A stretch of 64,000 nucleotides of DNA from Bog-532 sp963742865 (lineage in GTDB: Bacteria; Actinomycetota; Actinomycetes; Streptosporangiales; Streptosporangiaceae): contig CAVUNW010000050.1 of assembly GCA_963742865.1 (NCBI GenBank), positions 1-64,000 on the forward strand. The letters are read 5' to 3'. The notes beneath the pieces were generated by a model that ran no database searches, was not told the DNA's origin, and was given only the letters and a program-made list of their open reading frames with translations. Position 1 is the first letter of the stretch, and every line of letters begins with the position of its first letter. This document shows positions 46,912 through 55,364 of the stretch, piece by piece. Position numbers and translations under genes: made by a program.

Positions 46912-47636
46912 CAGGCCGCCTCGGGCTCGTAGCGGTAGCCCACGCCCCAGACGGTGACGATCCGGCGCGGCAGCGTCGGGTCCGACTCAAGCTTCTCGCG
47001 CAGCCGGCGGACGTGCACGGTGACGGTCGAGGTGTCGCCGAACGTCCAGCTCCACACCTGGTTGAGCAGCTGTTCGCGGGTGAAGGCCTTACGCGGGTGC
47101 TGCATCAGGAAGACCAGCAGGTCATATTCGCGTGAGGTCAGGGACAGCAGCGTGCCCGCCACCCGGACCTCGTGCGCGGTCAGGTCGACCGACAGATCGC
47201 CGTCCGCGATCACGCCCTCGGGCTGGGAGTCCGGCAGGCCGGTTCCACGGGCGCGGCGCAGCACGGATCGCACCCGCAGCGCCAGCTCACGCGGGCTGAA
47301 CGGCTTGGTGACGTAGTCGTCGGCGCCGGTCTCGAAGCCAACGAGGCGGTCGGTCTCATCGCCCAGCGCGGTCAGCATGACCACCGGGATCGGCCACCGC
47401 GCGCGCAGGCGGCGGCACACCTCGAGCCCGTCGATGCCGGGCAGCATCAGATCGAGGACCACCAGGTCGGGCGGCTCCTCAGCCACCCGGCGCAGTGCCT
47501 CCTGCCCGTCACGCACGCATTCGACGTGGTGCCCGTCGCGGACCAGGTACCGTCCGACGACATCCGCGACGGTCGGATCGTCGTCGACGACTACGATCCG
47601 GCCCGGCGGATCGGGGTTGTTTACCGCGGCCACCAT
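46911..47636 (-). CDS. OmpR-family response regulator
   Basis: ATG 47636 with GGGAGG 11 bases upstream is preferred over the GTG at 47672. The 241-residue protein has a receiver domain, RIVVVDDDPTVADVVGRYL (acidic pocket), LVVLDLMLPGIDGLEV (phospho-accepting Asp), VVMLTALGD (Thr) and DDYVTKPFSPRELALRV (Lys), and a winged-helix output domain (SLTSREYDLLVFLMQHPRKAFTREQLLNQVWSW and TVTVHVRRLREKLESDP with VWGVGYRYEP). It precedes and overlaps its kinase. The 308-bp region upstream also serves the divergent methyltransferase gene and shows no repeat I could assign to it. Confidence 0.92.
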   Translation of the reverse strand: MVAAVNNPDPPGRIVVVDDDPTVADVVGRYLVRDGHHVECVRDGQEALRRVAEEPPDLVVLDLMLPGIDGLEVCRRLRARWPIPVVMLTALGDETDRLVGFETGADDYVTKPFSPRELALRVRSVLRRARGTGLPDSQPEGVIADGDLSVDLTAHEVRVAGTLLSLTSREYDLLVFLMQHPRKAFTREQLLNQVWSWTFGDTSTVTVHVRRLREKLESDPTLPRRIVTVWGVGYRYEPEAA

Positions 47637-47944
47637 TGTCGCTACGGCCTCCCGTCCAAGGTTTGTTTGCACTCACGTTAAAGCCATTACACGGATCGCG
47701 GGCACTAACTGGTTCAAATCCGTCACAGCTCCGTAAGGTCGGTGACGTTCATCTGAACACCCGGCCTGCCAGGCTAATTGTGGTGAAGACTTCCGGGGTG
47801 GCGCGGTGCACCCAGCGCTGGCTCAGCCGGGCGGCTGAGCGGCCGGGTGGCCCGCCAATGCTGGACCCCGGGAATTACCCAAGCCTGGGCGCGGACGACA
47901 CCGCGCGCAGGCGAAACCGCGTGTCCTTCTAGGGAGGAGACCGC

Positions 47945-48766
47945 GTGCTCGGCGAACTTTACGAGGCGGCGCTGGCCGGCACCGCGCAGGCCGAGGTCGA
48001 ACACGCCGACGGCACCCGCATGCCCTTGGCGGTCGACCAGTGGCTGGCCGCGGCTCCGGGCGACACGTCACTTGTGGACCGCTGCCACGGGCCCACACTC
48101 GACGTGGGCTCCGGGCCGGGGCGGCTCACGGTGGCGCTCGCCGAGCGCGGTGTCCCGGCGCTGGGCATCGACGTCACGCCGTACGCGGTCGAGATCGCGC
48201 AGTCATCCGGCGCGCTCGCGATTCTCCGCGACGTATTCGGGCACGTCCCCGGCGCGGGCCGGTGGATGACGGTCCTGCTGGCCGACGGCAACATCGGGAT
48301 CGGGGGCGACCCGGCGGCGCTGCTGCGGCGGGTGGGCGAACTGCTCGCGCGCGGCGGCCACGCCCTGGTCGAGGTGCAGCCGCCGGGCGTCCCGCTTCGC
48401 TGTGAGAACGTCCGGCTGCGCCGGGACGACTCGGCCGGCGCGTGGTTCCCGTGGGCCTACGTGGGCGCGGACCAGATCGGTGAGGTCGCGCGCAGCGCCG
48501 GGCTGATCCTGGAAGAGACCTGGAGCGCGAGCGGGCGCTGGTTCGCCGCGCTCGCCTGCCAGGCGCCCGCCATCCCGTCGATGGCCGGGTTCACCACCGG
48601 GGTGCTCACCTCCGGAGCCGACGACGCCGGGGCTGCGTACGTGGATACCGGTACCGGGTCCGCCTACGCGGACACCGCTGCCGGGGACGACCGGGCCGAT
48701 CTCGCGGCCGAAGGGCAGCTTGCGGTCTTAACGATCGATTACCGAATGCCGGAGACACGCCCCTGA
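47945..48766 (+). CDS. Class I SAM-dependent methyltransferase
   Basis: GTG 47945 follows AGGGAGGAG. The 273-residue protein shows TLDVGSGPGRLTVALAERGVPALGIDVTPYAVEIA (SAM motif I and acidic loop), a central ILRDVFGHVPGAGRWMTVLLADGNIGIGGD, and LLRRVGELLARGGHALVEVQPPG. GxxDxD-type variation at the second strand and the long Ala/Asp/Gly-rich C-terminus (from SGADDAGAAYVDTG to the end) are unusual. It lies between the response regulator and the GT-C gene, 28 bp ahead of the latter, so it is probably co-transcribed with the glycosyltransferase and the molybdopterin oxidoreductase. Confidence 0.8.
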   Translation: MLGELYEAALAGTAQAEVEHADGTRMPLAVDQWLAAAPGDTSLVDRCHGPTLDVGSGPGRLTVALAERGVPALGIDVTPYAVEIAQSSGALAILRDVFGHVPGAGRWMTVLLADGNIGIGGDPAALLRRVGELLARGGHALVEVQPPGVPLRCENVRLRRDDSAGAWFPWAYVGADQIGEVARSAGLILEETWSASGRWFAALACQAPAIPSMAGFTTGVLTSGADDAGAAYVDTGTGSAYADTAAGDDRADLAAEGQLAVLTIDYRMPETRP

Positions 48767-48794
48767 CCAGTGCCGGGATGGCAGCGTACCGGGC

Positions 48795-50549
48795 ATGAGT
48801 GCGAAGCTTCGGGCTGGCGCGATCATCGCGGCCCTGGTGATGATCTGCGGTCTGGAATTCCTCGTCGTCCGGCCGAGCGCCGACCCGCTGACGGTGCCCA
48901 TCAAGCCGCTGCCGCTCATCGTGGGCGCGTGGATGCTGTTCGCCATGGCGGCGTGGCTGCTGCGCGGCATCTCCCTGCGCTGGTCGGTCGCGCTCATCAT
49001 CATCGGCGGGATCGTCATCCAGATCGTGGCCATGTCGGCGCCGCCGCAGTCGAGCGACGACCTGTACCGCTACATCTGGGACGGCCGGGTGCAGGCCCAC
49101 GGCTTCGACCCGTACGCCTTCGTGCCGTCGGCGCCGCAGCTCGCGCACCTGCGGACCCCGTTCCTGTGGACGGCCGCCCGGGCCAGCTCCCCGTACCCGC
49201 ACTGCGTCTGGCCGGGCGCCGTGCTCCCCGGCCACCCGGGCAGCCTGCTGACCCCGGGCTGCACCCGGATCAACCGCCCGATGGTGCCGACGATCTACCC
49301 GCCGGTCGCGGAGGCCTACTTCTGGGCGCTGCACTACGTCACGCCGGTGCACGCCGGGTCCACTCCGGTGCAGGCGGCGGCGGGCGGCTTCGCGGTCCTG
49401 GTGACCCTGGTCCTGCTGGCGGGGCTCCGCTGGCTGGGCCGGGACCTGCGGTGGGCGGCGCTGTGGGCGTGGTGCCCGACGGTCGCCCTGGAGGCGGGCA
49501 ACAGCGCGCACGTGGACGTGGTTGCGGTCCTGCTGGCGGCGGTGGCGCTGCTCGTGCTGGCCCGGCCGAACGGCGGCCGACGGGGCGCGCTGCTGGGCGG
49601 CGCGCTGCTCGGGCTGGCCATCGCGACCAAGATGACCCCCATCCTCGCGGGTCCCGCGGTACTGCGGCGCCGCTGGTGGGCGGTCGTCGTCGCCGCGGGA
49701 GGCGCCGTCGCCGCCGTCTACCTGCCGCATGTGCTGGCCGTCGGCAGCAAGGTCGTCGGGTTCCTGCCGGGCTACCTGCAGCAGGAGGGATACAACAGCG
49801 GTCAGCGCTTCGCCATCATCGCGCTGTTCACGACCGGGCACCTGGCCATCGCCATCGCGGTCTCGATCCTCGCGGTGACCGGCCTGGCCGTGCTGCGCTT
49901 CTCCGACCCGGACCACCCCTGGCGCGGCGCGGTCGTGATGACCGGGGTCGCCCTGGCGGTCACCACGCCGAACTACCAGTGGTACGCGATCCTGCTGGTC
50001 ATGCTGGTGGTGCTGGACGGCCTGCCGGAGTGGCTGGCGTTCGCGGCCGGCGGTTACCTCGCGGCCGAGCCGCACCTCGGCCGGTGGCGGGTCATTCACC
50101 ATTCGCAGGCGGTCGGTTACGGGCTGGCCGCGCTCTTCGTGGCGCTCGTCTGGACCGTGCGGGTGGTCATCGCGCGCTACCCGCGCCTGGTCACCGCGGA
50201 GCCGGTCAGCGACCCGATGGGCCATGTGTCAGCCGTCGGCGCCCTTTCGCCCGCCGATGTCCCCGCCCATGCCGCCGTCGATGCCGCCGTCCCGGCGGGG
50301 AACGAACTGGTGGGCGCGATGTCCACCGCGGGTGTACCCGGCGGCGCGGCCACCGCGGACGGCACGGAAGCAGCGGGCACGGGCAGTGGCGCCACGACGA
50401 CCTCGATCGTGAGCACGGCCGCGGCCGGGCCGACCGCTCCGGCGCCCCTGCCCCGGCGGAAGCGGCCGACGGCGGACTTGGGCATCGATGGGCGGGTGGT
50501 CAACTCGCCGCGGCGGCACGAAATCATCCCGAGCATCGCGCGCAAGTAG
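48795..50549 (+). CDS. GT-C-fold polyprenyl-phosphate-dependent membrane glycosyltransferase
   Basis: The 584-residue protein has at least ten hydrophobic helices. After the second is APPQSSDDLYRYIWDGRVQAHGFDPYAF, a D-x-Y-R-Y-x-WDGR loop seen in MptB- and DUF2029-like actinobacterial mannosyltransferases. Other features are VPTIYPPVAEAYFWAL, LGLAIATKMTPILAGPAVLRRRWW and TTPNYQWYAILLVMLV. The last 120 residues form a disordered Ala/Thr/Pro-rich tail. Such enzymes use lipid-linked sugars on the outer face. It lies downstream of the methyltransferase. The tail length and low complexity are unusual for the family. Confidence 0.82.
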   Translation: MSAKLRAGAIIAALVMICGLEFLVVRPSADPLTVPIKPLPLIVGAWMLFAMAAWLLRGISLRWSVALIIIGGIVIQIVAMSAPPQSSDDLYRYIWDGRVQAHGFDPYAFVPSAPQLAHLRTPFLWTAARASSPYPHCVWPGAVLPGHPGSLLTPGCTRINRPMVPTIYPPVAEAYFWALHYVTPVHAGSTPVQAAAGGFAVLVTLVLLAGLRWLGRDLRWAALWAWCPTVALEAGNSAHVDVVAVLLAAVALLVLARPNGGRRGALLGGALLGLAIATKMTPILAGPAVLRRRWWAVVVAAGGAVAAVYLPHVLAVGSKVVGFLPGYLQQEGYNSGQRFAIIALFTTGHLAIAIAVSILAVTGLAVLRFSDPDHPWRGAVVMTGVALAVTTPNYQWYAILLVMLVVLDGLPEWLAFAAGGYLAAEPHLGRWRVIHHSQAVGYGLAALFVALVWTVRVVIARYPRLVTAEPVSDPMGHVSAVGALSPADVPAHAAVDAAVPAGNELVGAMSTAGVPGGAATADGTEAAGTGSGATTTSIVSTAAAGPTAPAPLPRRKRPTADLGIDGRVVNSPRRHEIIPSIARK

Positions 50550-50670
50550 GGAAAGGCGCCTGCGTTCGCGCAGCGGGGGCGGCTCCAGCAGCGGACACCA
50601 TTCCTTACCGGTCGGTTACCGCTCGGCCGGGAGGCGGCCCCGGGCGGCCTGGGCAGGGCAGATTGGATGC

Positions 50671-52993
50671 ATGAGCAATCAGGGCCCTGACCGACGCCGG
50701 CACCGCGGCCAAGCCCCGGACCCATCCCGCCATGGTCAGCGGAGCCGCAACGGCGGCCCGCCGTGGGAGAGCGGCGGCTACCCGGACGCCGCGGCGTGGC
50801 CGGGCGCGACGGACTATCAGGACCCGGCCGCGCACCAGGACTCCGCCCCGTTCCCGCGCGCACGCGCGTCAGCGGGCTATCAGGATCCAGGCGCGTATCA
50901 GGCCACGGACACGTATCAGGACCCTGGCGGCGCGTACCGCGTCGGCACCCACCGGGGGGCCAGGTACGGGAACGGCCAGGCTTACCCGGGCGGCACGAAC
51001 GGCGGCTACGCGGAACCCCATCCGTCGGGACCACAGCCGCTGGAGCCTCACCCCTCGGGTCCCCTTCCTTCGGCTCCGCGCCACCGCCAGCCGGCCGCCC
51101 GGAGCTACCAGGGGCCCCCGGTCTATCAGGAGCCGGACGTCTTCGCCGGGACCGGGCGTTCCCCGCGCGGGTACGCCGGCTGACGCCGATGCCGGCTCCT
51201 ACCAGGAGCCAACTGCCTATCAGGACCGCTTCCAGAACCACCCCCCCGCACCGGCCCCTGCCCCGGCCACGGCATACCAGCCCGCCGAGGAGCACCCGAG
51301 CCTGCCCGGTGTGAAGCTGGCCGACCTCGCCGCGCCCGACCCCACGGCCTACCAGGGTCTCGAGGGCTACCTGAACGGAACGGGCAGCGACGGCAGGACA
51401 GCCGCGGGCGGCTGGCGGCGGCGCGGCCGCGGCTTGCTGACCGGCATCGTGACCGGGCTGCTCGCCGGCGGCGTGGGCATCGGCGCGGCCGTCCTCGCGG
51501 CGGCATTCGTTCGCCCGCAGGCCTCACCGGTGATCGCGATCGGCGATGCCCTGCTCGGCCGGGCCTCGTCCGGGGTGAAGACGTTCGCCATCCAGTCGTT
51601 CGGCGAAAGCTACAAGCTCATCCTGGTGGCGGCCATCTACGCGGTCATCGCGGTGCTGGCGATGGCCATCGGGCTGCTCGCCCGGCGGCGCCTGGCCGGC
51701 GGCGTGACCGGCATGGCCGCGCTCGGCGCCTTCGGCGCCTTCGTGGCCCTTACCCGGCCGGAGAGCCGCGCCACCGATGTGATCCCCTCCCTCATCGGTG
51801 GCGCGGCCGGCGTCGCGGCCCTGGTCCTGCTCGCCCGGGCCGGGAGCCCGCAGGTCATCCTGGCGGCCGCGGCGCAGCGGGCCCGCGGCGGTGACCGCCG
51901 GGGGGCCGCGCCGGAAGTGGTCGGCACCAACCGCCGCAACTTCCTGCTGGCCGGTGTCACGGCGGCCGGGGCGGCGGTCGCGGCCGGCGTGGCCGGAAAG
52001 ATCCTCGGCAAGCAGCAGGCGATCAGCGCCAGCGGCTCGCGGGGCGCGGTCAGGCTCCCCACCCCACTGGAGAAAGCGCCCCCGCTGCAGCCCGGTGCCG
52101 AGCTGACCGTGCCGGGGCTGTCGCCCTTCTACACGCCGAACGCCAGCTTCTACCGCGTCGACACGGCGCTCGTCGTGCCGCAGCTCACCACGGCCAACTG
52201 GCAACTGCGCATCCACGGCATGGTGGACAAGACGATCTCGATCAATTTCGACGACCTGATGAAGCGGCCACAGATCCAGCGCGACATCACGATCGTCTGC
52301 GTCTCGGAATCGGTCGGCGGCGGGTACATCGGCAACGCACGCTGGCAGGGCGCGCGCCTCGCGGACCTGCTCCGCGAGGCGGGGGTCCACCCCGGGGCCA
52401 CCCAGATCGTTATGCGCGACACGCAGGGCATGGCCATCGGCGTCTCCACCCAGGCGGTGATGGACGGGCGGGACGCGATGCTGGCTGTGGCCATGAACGG
52501 GCAGCCGTTGCCGCCTGAGCACGGCTTCCCGGTCCGGGTAGTCGTCCCGGGCCTGTACGGCTACGTCTCGGCGTGCAAGTGGGTCGTCGACATGGAAGTG
52601 ACCACCTATGCCGCCTACAACGCCTACTGGGTCAAGCGGGGCTGGTCCGAGCAGGCGGAGGTCAAGACCGAGTCCCGGATCGACACCCCGAAGCCCGGCA
52701 AGGCCCTCACCGCGGGCCCGGTCGTCATCGCGGGCGTCGCGTGGGCCCAGCGCAAGGGCGTCGCGCGGGTCGAGGTCGGCGTGGACGGCGTTTGGCACGA
52801 GGCGACCCTGGCCACGCAGGACACGATCGACACCTGGCGGCAGTGGTACTACCGCTGGGATGCCACCCCGGGCGCGCACACGATCCAGGTCCGCGCCACC
52901 GACCAGACCGGCTACACGCAGACCGCGGTGGTACAGAAGGCGGAGCCCAACGGCGCCACCGGCTACCACACCATCCAGCTCAACGTGGCCTGA
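50671..52993 (+). pseudogene. Membrane-anchored sulfite oxidase-like molybdopterin oxidoreductase with YQ-rich N-terminus, one frameshift
   Basis: ATG 50671 begins a disordered region with repeated Tyr-Gln-Asp/Glu-Pro units (YQDPAAHQD, YQDPGAYQATDTYQDPGG, YQGPPVYQEPD). The frame shifts near 51180, but the units continue (SYQEPTAYQD, AYQPAEE, AYQGLEGY), so it is one gene. Then come four to five helices (GIVTGLLAGGVGIGAAVLAAAFV; LILVAAIYAVIAVLAMAIGLLA), TNRRNFLLAGVTAAGAAVAAG and a molybdopterin domain, TIVCVSESVGGGYIGNARWQGARLADLLREAG, with Cys as the expected molybdenum ligand. The C-terminal Mo-co dimerisation domain ends GYTQTAVVQKAEP. Redox partner and substrate are unknown. Confidence 0.82.
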
Positions 52994-53100
52994 GGAAACG
53001 GTGTGGCGGGGCAGGCGAACGTGGCCTGAGGAAACGATGTGGCGAGGCAGGCGAACGTGGCCTGAGGGAATCTGTGGCGGGACGGGTCAACGTGACGTGA
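52982..53100. repeat. 36-bp tandem repeat copying the oxidoreductase stop region
   Basis: Starting at AACGTGGCCTGAGG at 52982, near-identical units begin at 53018 and 53054, and a degenerate fourth begins at 53089. The period is 36, 36 and 35 bp. The first copy holds the last codons and TGA of the oxidoreductase; each later copy repeats those codons with stop. The repeat fills the gap to the coxE-type gene. Confidence 0.85.
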
Positions 53101-53127
53101 GTGACCGGACGGGCGGCGCGGTCGCGC

Positions 53128-54411
53128 TCAGGCGGAGCTGGCCAGGGCGGTGATCAGGTCGTCGATCGCGTTCAGGCTGTGCGCGCTGACCACCGCGTCG
53201 CAGTACGGCCAGGCGGCGGCCATGCCGCTGACCTCGGGCCGGTAGCGCGGGCTCTTGGTGCGCGGGTTGGCCCAGACGATCCGGTAGGCCACCCGGGACA
53301 GCCGTGCCATCTGCTGTCCCAGCTGGGCCGCGTCGCCGGTTTCCCAGCCGTCGGAGATGATCAGGACCACGGCGCCGCGGGCCAGGCCCGGACAGCCGTA
53401 CTCGTCGTTGAACTCCTTCAGGGACGCGCCGATGCGGGTGCCGCCGGACCAGTCGGGGGCGGCCGCTCCCGCCCGGGCCAGCACGGTTTCCGGCCGGGCG
53501 CCGGTCAATTCGGCAGTGATCCGGGTCAGCCGGGTAGCGAAGGTGAACACTTCGGCCCGGGCCCGGCCGGTCATCCCCCCGCCCGGGGCCCGCTGGGTGG
53601 CCTTGCCCTGGCTGGCGCAGTACAGCAACTGGAGCATGGCCCGGGCGTACGGCTCCATCGACCCGGAAATGTCGCACAGCACCACCAGCCGCCGGGGGCG
53701 CAGGCGCGGGGCGCGGCGAGCCAGCAGCACCGGTTCCCCGGCCGTGCGCCGCGCCTGGCGCAGGGTCATCCGCAGATCCGGCCGGCTGCCGGCCGTCTCG
53801 GGCCGGTACCGGCGGGTCCGGCGCGGCGGGGTGGCCAGCGCGCGCTGCCGCATCAGCGCCTCGAGCTGCAGCAATTCGGCCGGAGACAGGTCGGCGAAAT
53901 CCCGGCCCGCGAGCCGTTCGGCATCCGAGCCCACCGTGCGCCAGGGGACCTCGGTCTCGTCCTGCGGCTCATCGCCGGGATTGCCGGACTCCGGAGGGCG
54001 GGCGTCGAGGGGGCCATTCGGGTAGTCCGGCGCCGGAGCCGGCGGCGTACCGGGCGGCCGTTCATCCCGGGGACCGGGCTCCCCGACCGGGACAGCCGCG
54101 CTGACCACGGCGGACTGCTCCTGGCGGAGGCCGAAGGCCGCGGCGAACACCCGGTCGTAGATCTCGATCTGATCCGGGCCGGAGACCAGCGTGGCCAGCC
54201 CGCAGGCGTACAGCTCGCCGCGAGTCCGGGGCCGCATCAGGGTGACAGCGCGGGCGAACCGCTCGCAGCGTCCCGGGTCCACCGGGACACCCGCGTCGTG
54301 CAACTGAGCCCCGAACCGCGCCGTGACCGCGGCGACGTCGCTGGCCGGCTGGCCGCCGGCCCCGTCGCCCCCCGGGGCCGCGGCCCCGTCGCGCGGAAAG
54401 AGGTCAGTCAC
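53128..54411 (-). CDS. coxE: VWA-domain CO dehydrogenase accessory protein (CoxE-type)
   Basis: The 427-residue protein has an N-terminal helical region, a Pro/Glu-rich linker (GEPGPRDERPPGTPPAPAP), then RRAPRLRPRRLVVLCDISGSMEPYARAMLQLLY, a von Willebrand A domain with an intact DxSxS MIDAS metal site. ARAEVFTFATRLTRIT, WSGGTRIGASL and AVVLIISDGWETGD follow. CoxE acts with the CoxD AAA+ ATPase in maturing the Cu-S-Mo cluster of CO dehydrogenase. It is the last gene of coxMSLDE; the start is 11 bp after the coxD stop. The sequence is intact. Confidence 0.88.
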   Translation of the reverse strand: MTDLFPRDGAAAPGGDGAGGQPASDVAAVTARFGAQLHDAGVPVDPGRCERFARAVTLMRPRTRGELYACGLATLVSGPDQIEIYDRVFAAAFGLRQEQSAVVSAAVPVGEPGPRDERPPGTPPAPAPDYPNGPLDARPPESGNPGDEPQDETEVPWRTVGSDAERLAGRDFADLSPAELLQLEALMRQRALATPPRRTRRYRPETAGSRPDLRMTLRQARRTAGEPVLLARRAPRLRPRRLVVLCDISGSMEPYARAMLQLLYCASQGKATQRAPGGGMTGRARAEVFTFATRLTRITAELTGARPETVLARAGAAAPDWSGGTRIGASLKEFNDEYGCPGLARGAVVLIISDGWETGDAAQLGQQMARLSRVAYRIVWANPRTKSPRYRPEVSGMAAAWPYCDAVVSAHSLNAIDDLITALASSA

Positions 54412-54422
54412 GGGACACGAGC

Positions 54423-55328
54423 TCAGTCGTTCGGGACAACGAGCGTGGCCAGGCCCGCCTGGCGGACCGTTTCGGAGTCCTCGGCGTACTTCAGCACGGT
54501 GCTCAGGGTCCGTTCCGCGGAGGCCGGGGACAGCTCGGTCTCCCCGAACACGCCTAGCGCCGTCGCCCAGTTGACGGCCTCGGCGATCCCCGGCGGCTTG
54601 GTCAGATCGAGATCACGCAGCCGGCGCACCGACTCGGCGACCTGCCCGGCGAGGCGGTCGGAGGCGCCCGGCACGCGGCGCCGGATGATGGCCGCGACCC
54701 GGTCCGGGCCGGGATACCCGATCCAGTGGTACAGGCAGCGGCGCTTGAGGGCGTCGTGCAGGTCGCGGGTCCGGTTCGACGTCAGGATGACCACCGGCGG
54801 CACGGTGGCGCGGCGGGTGCCCAGCTCGGGGATGGTGACCGCCGACTCGGCGAGCAGTTCGAACAGGAACGCCTCGAACTCGTCGTCGGCGCGGTCGATC
54901 TCGTCGATGAGCAGCACCGCGGGCAGCGGGCCCGGGTGGTCCAGAGCCGCAAGCAGCGGCCGGGCCAGCAGGTAGTCGTCGGTGAACAGGTCCGCTTCGC
55001 GCAGCGCCTCCCCGGTGGTCTCGGCGAGGCGGATCGCGAGCAGCTGCCGCGGGTAGTTCCACTCGTACAGGGCCTCGGCGGCGGCGATCCCCTCGTAGCA
55101 CTGCAGCCGGACCAGCGTGGTGCTCATCGCGGCGGCGAGCGCCTTGGCCGCCTCCGTCTTGCCGACGCCGGGCTCGCCCTCCAGCAGGATCGGCTGGCCC
55201 ATCCGGACGGCCAGGAACAGCGCGGTCGCCAGCGCCTCACCAGCCAGGTACCCCGTGCCGTCGAGGGCAGCGGCCAATGCCGCCGCATCGGGGAAACGCC
55301 CCTGAATATCTTCCGCTGGCACGCTCAT
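54423..55328 (-). CDS. coxD: MoxR-type AAA+ ATPase for CO dehydrogenase maturation (CoxD-type)
   Basis: The 301-residue protein contains the Walker A GEPGVGKTEAAKALAAAM, Walker B AVLLIDEIDRADDEFEAFL, sensor-1 PPVVILTSNRTRDLHDALKRRCLYHWIGYP with its arginine fingers, and a C-terminal lid domain. CoxD of aerobic CO oxidisers is an AAA+ chaperone that helps insert sulfur and copper into the Mo active site. It lies between coxL and coxE, as in characterised cox clusters, 36 bp after the coxL stop. The sequence is intact and cytosolic. Confidence 0.9.
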   Translation of the reverse strand: MSVPAEDIQGRFPDAAALAAALDGTGYLAGEALATALFLAVRMGQPILLEGEPGVGKTEAAKALAAAMSTTLVRLQCYEGIAAAEALYEWNYPRQLLAIRLAETTGEALREADLFTDDYLLARPLLAALDHPGPLPAVLLIDEIDRADDEFEAFLFELLAESAVTIPELGTRRATVPPVVILTSNRTRDLHDALKRRCLYHWIGYPGPDRVAAIIRRRVPGASDRLAGQVAESVRRLRDLDLTKPPGIAEAVNWATALGVFGETELSPASAERTLSTVLKYAEDSETVRQAGLATLVVPND

Positions 55329-55364
55329 ACGCTGCGAGTCTATCGCCCGGTCCGACGGCCTGGC

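Noticed and set aside
47701..47725. GGTTCAAATCC resembling a tRNA T-loop
   Set aside because: The flanking bases do not form a T-stem, and no acceptor, D or anticodon arm can be folded around it.
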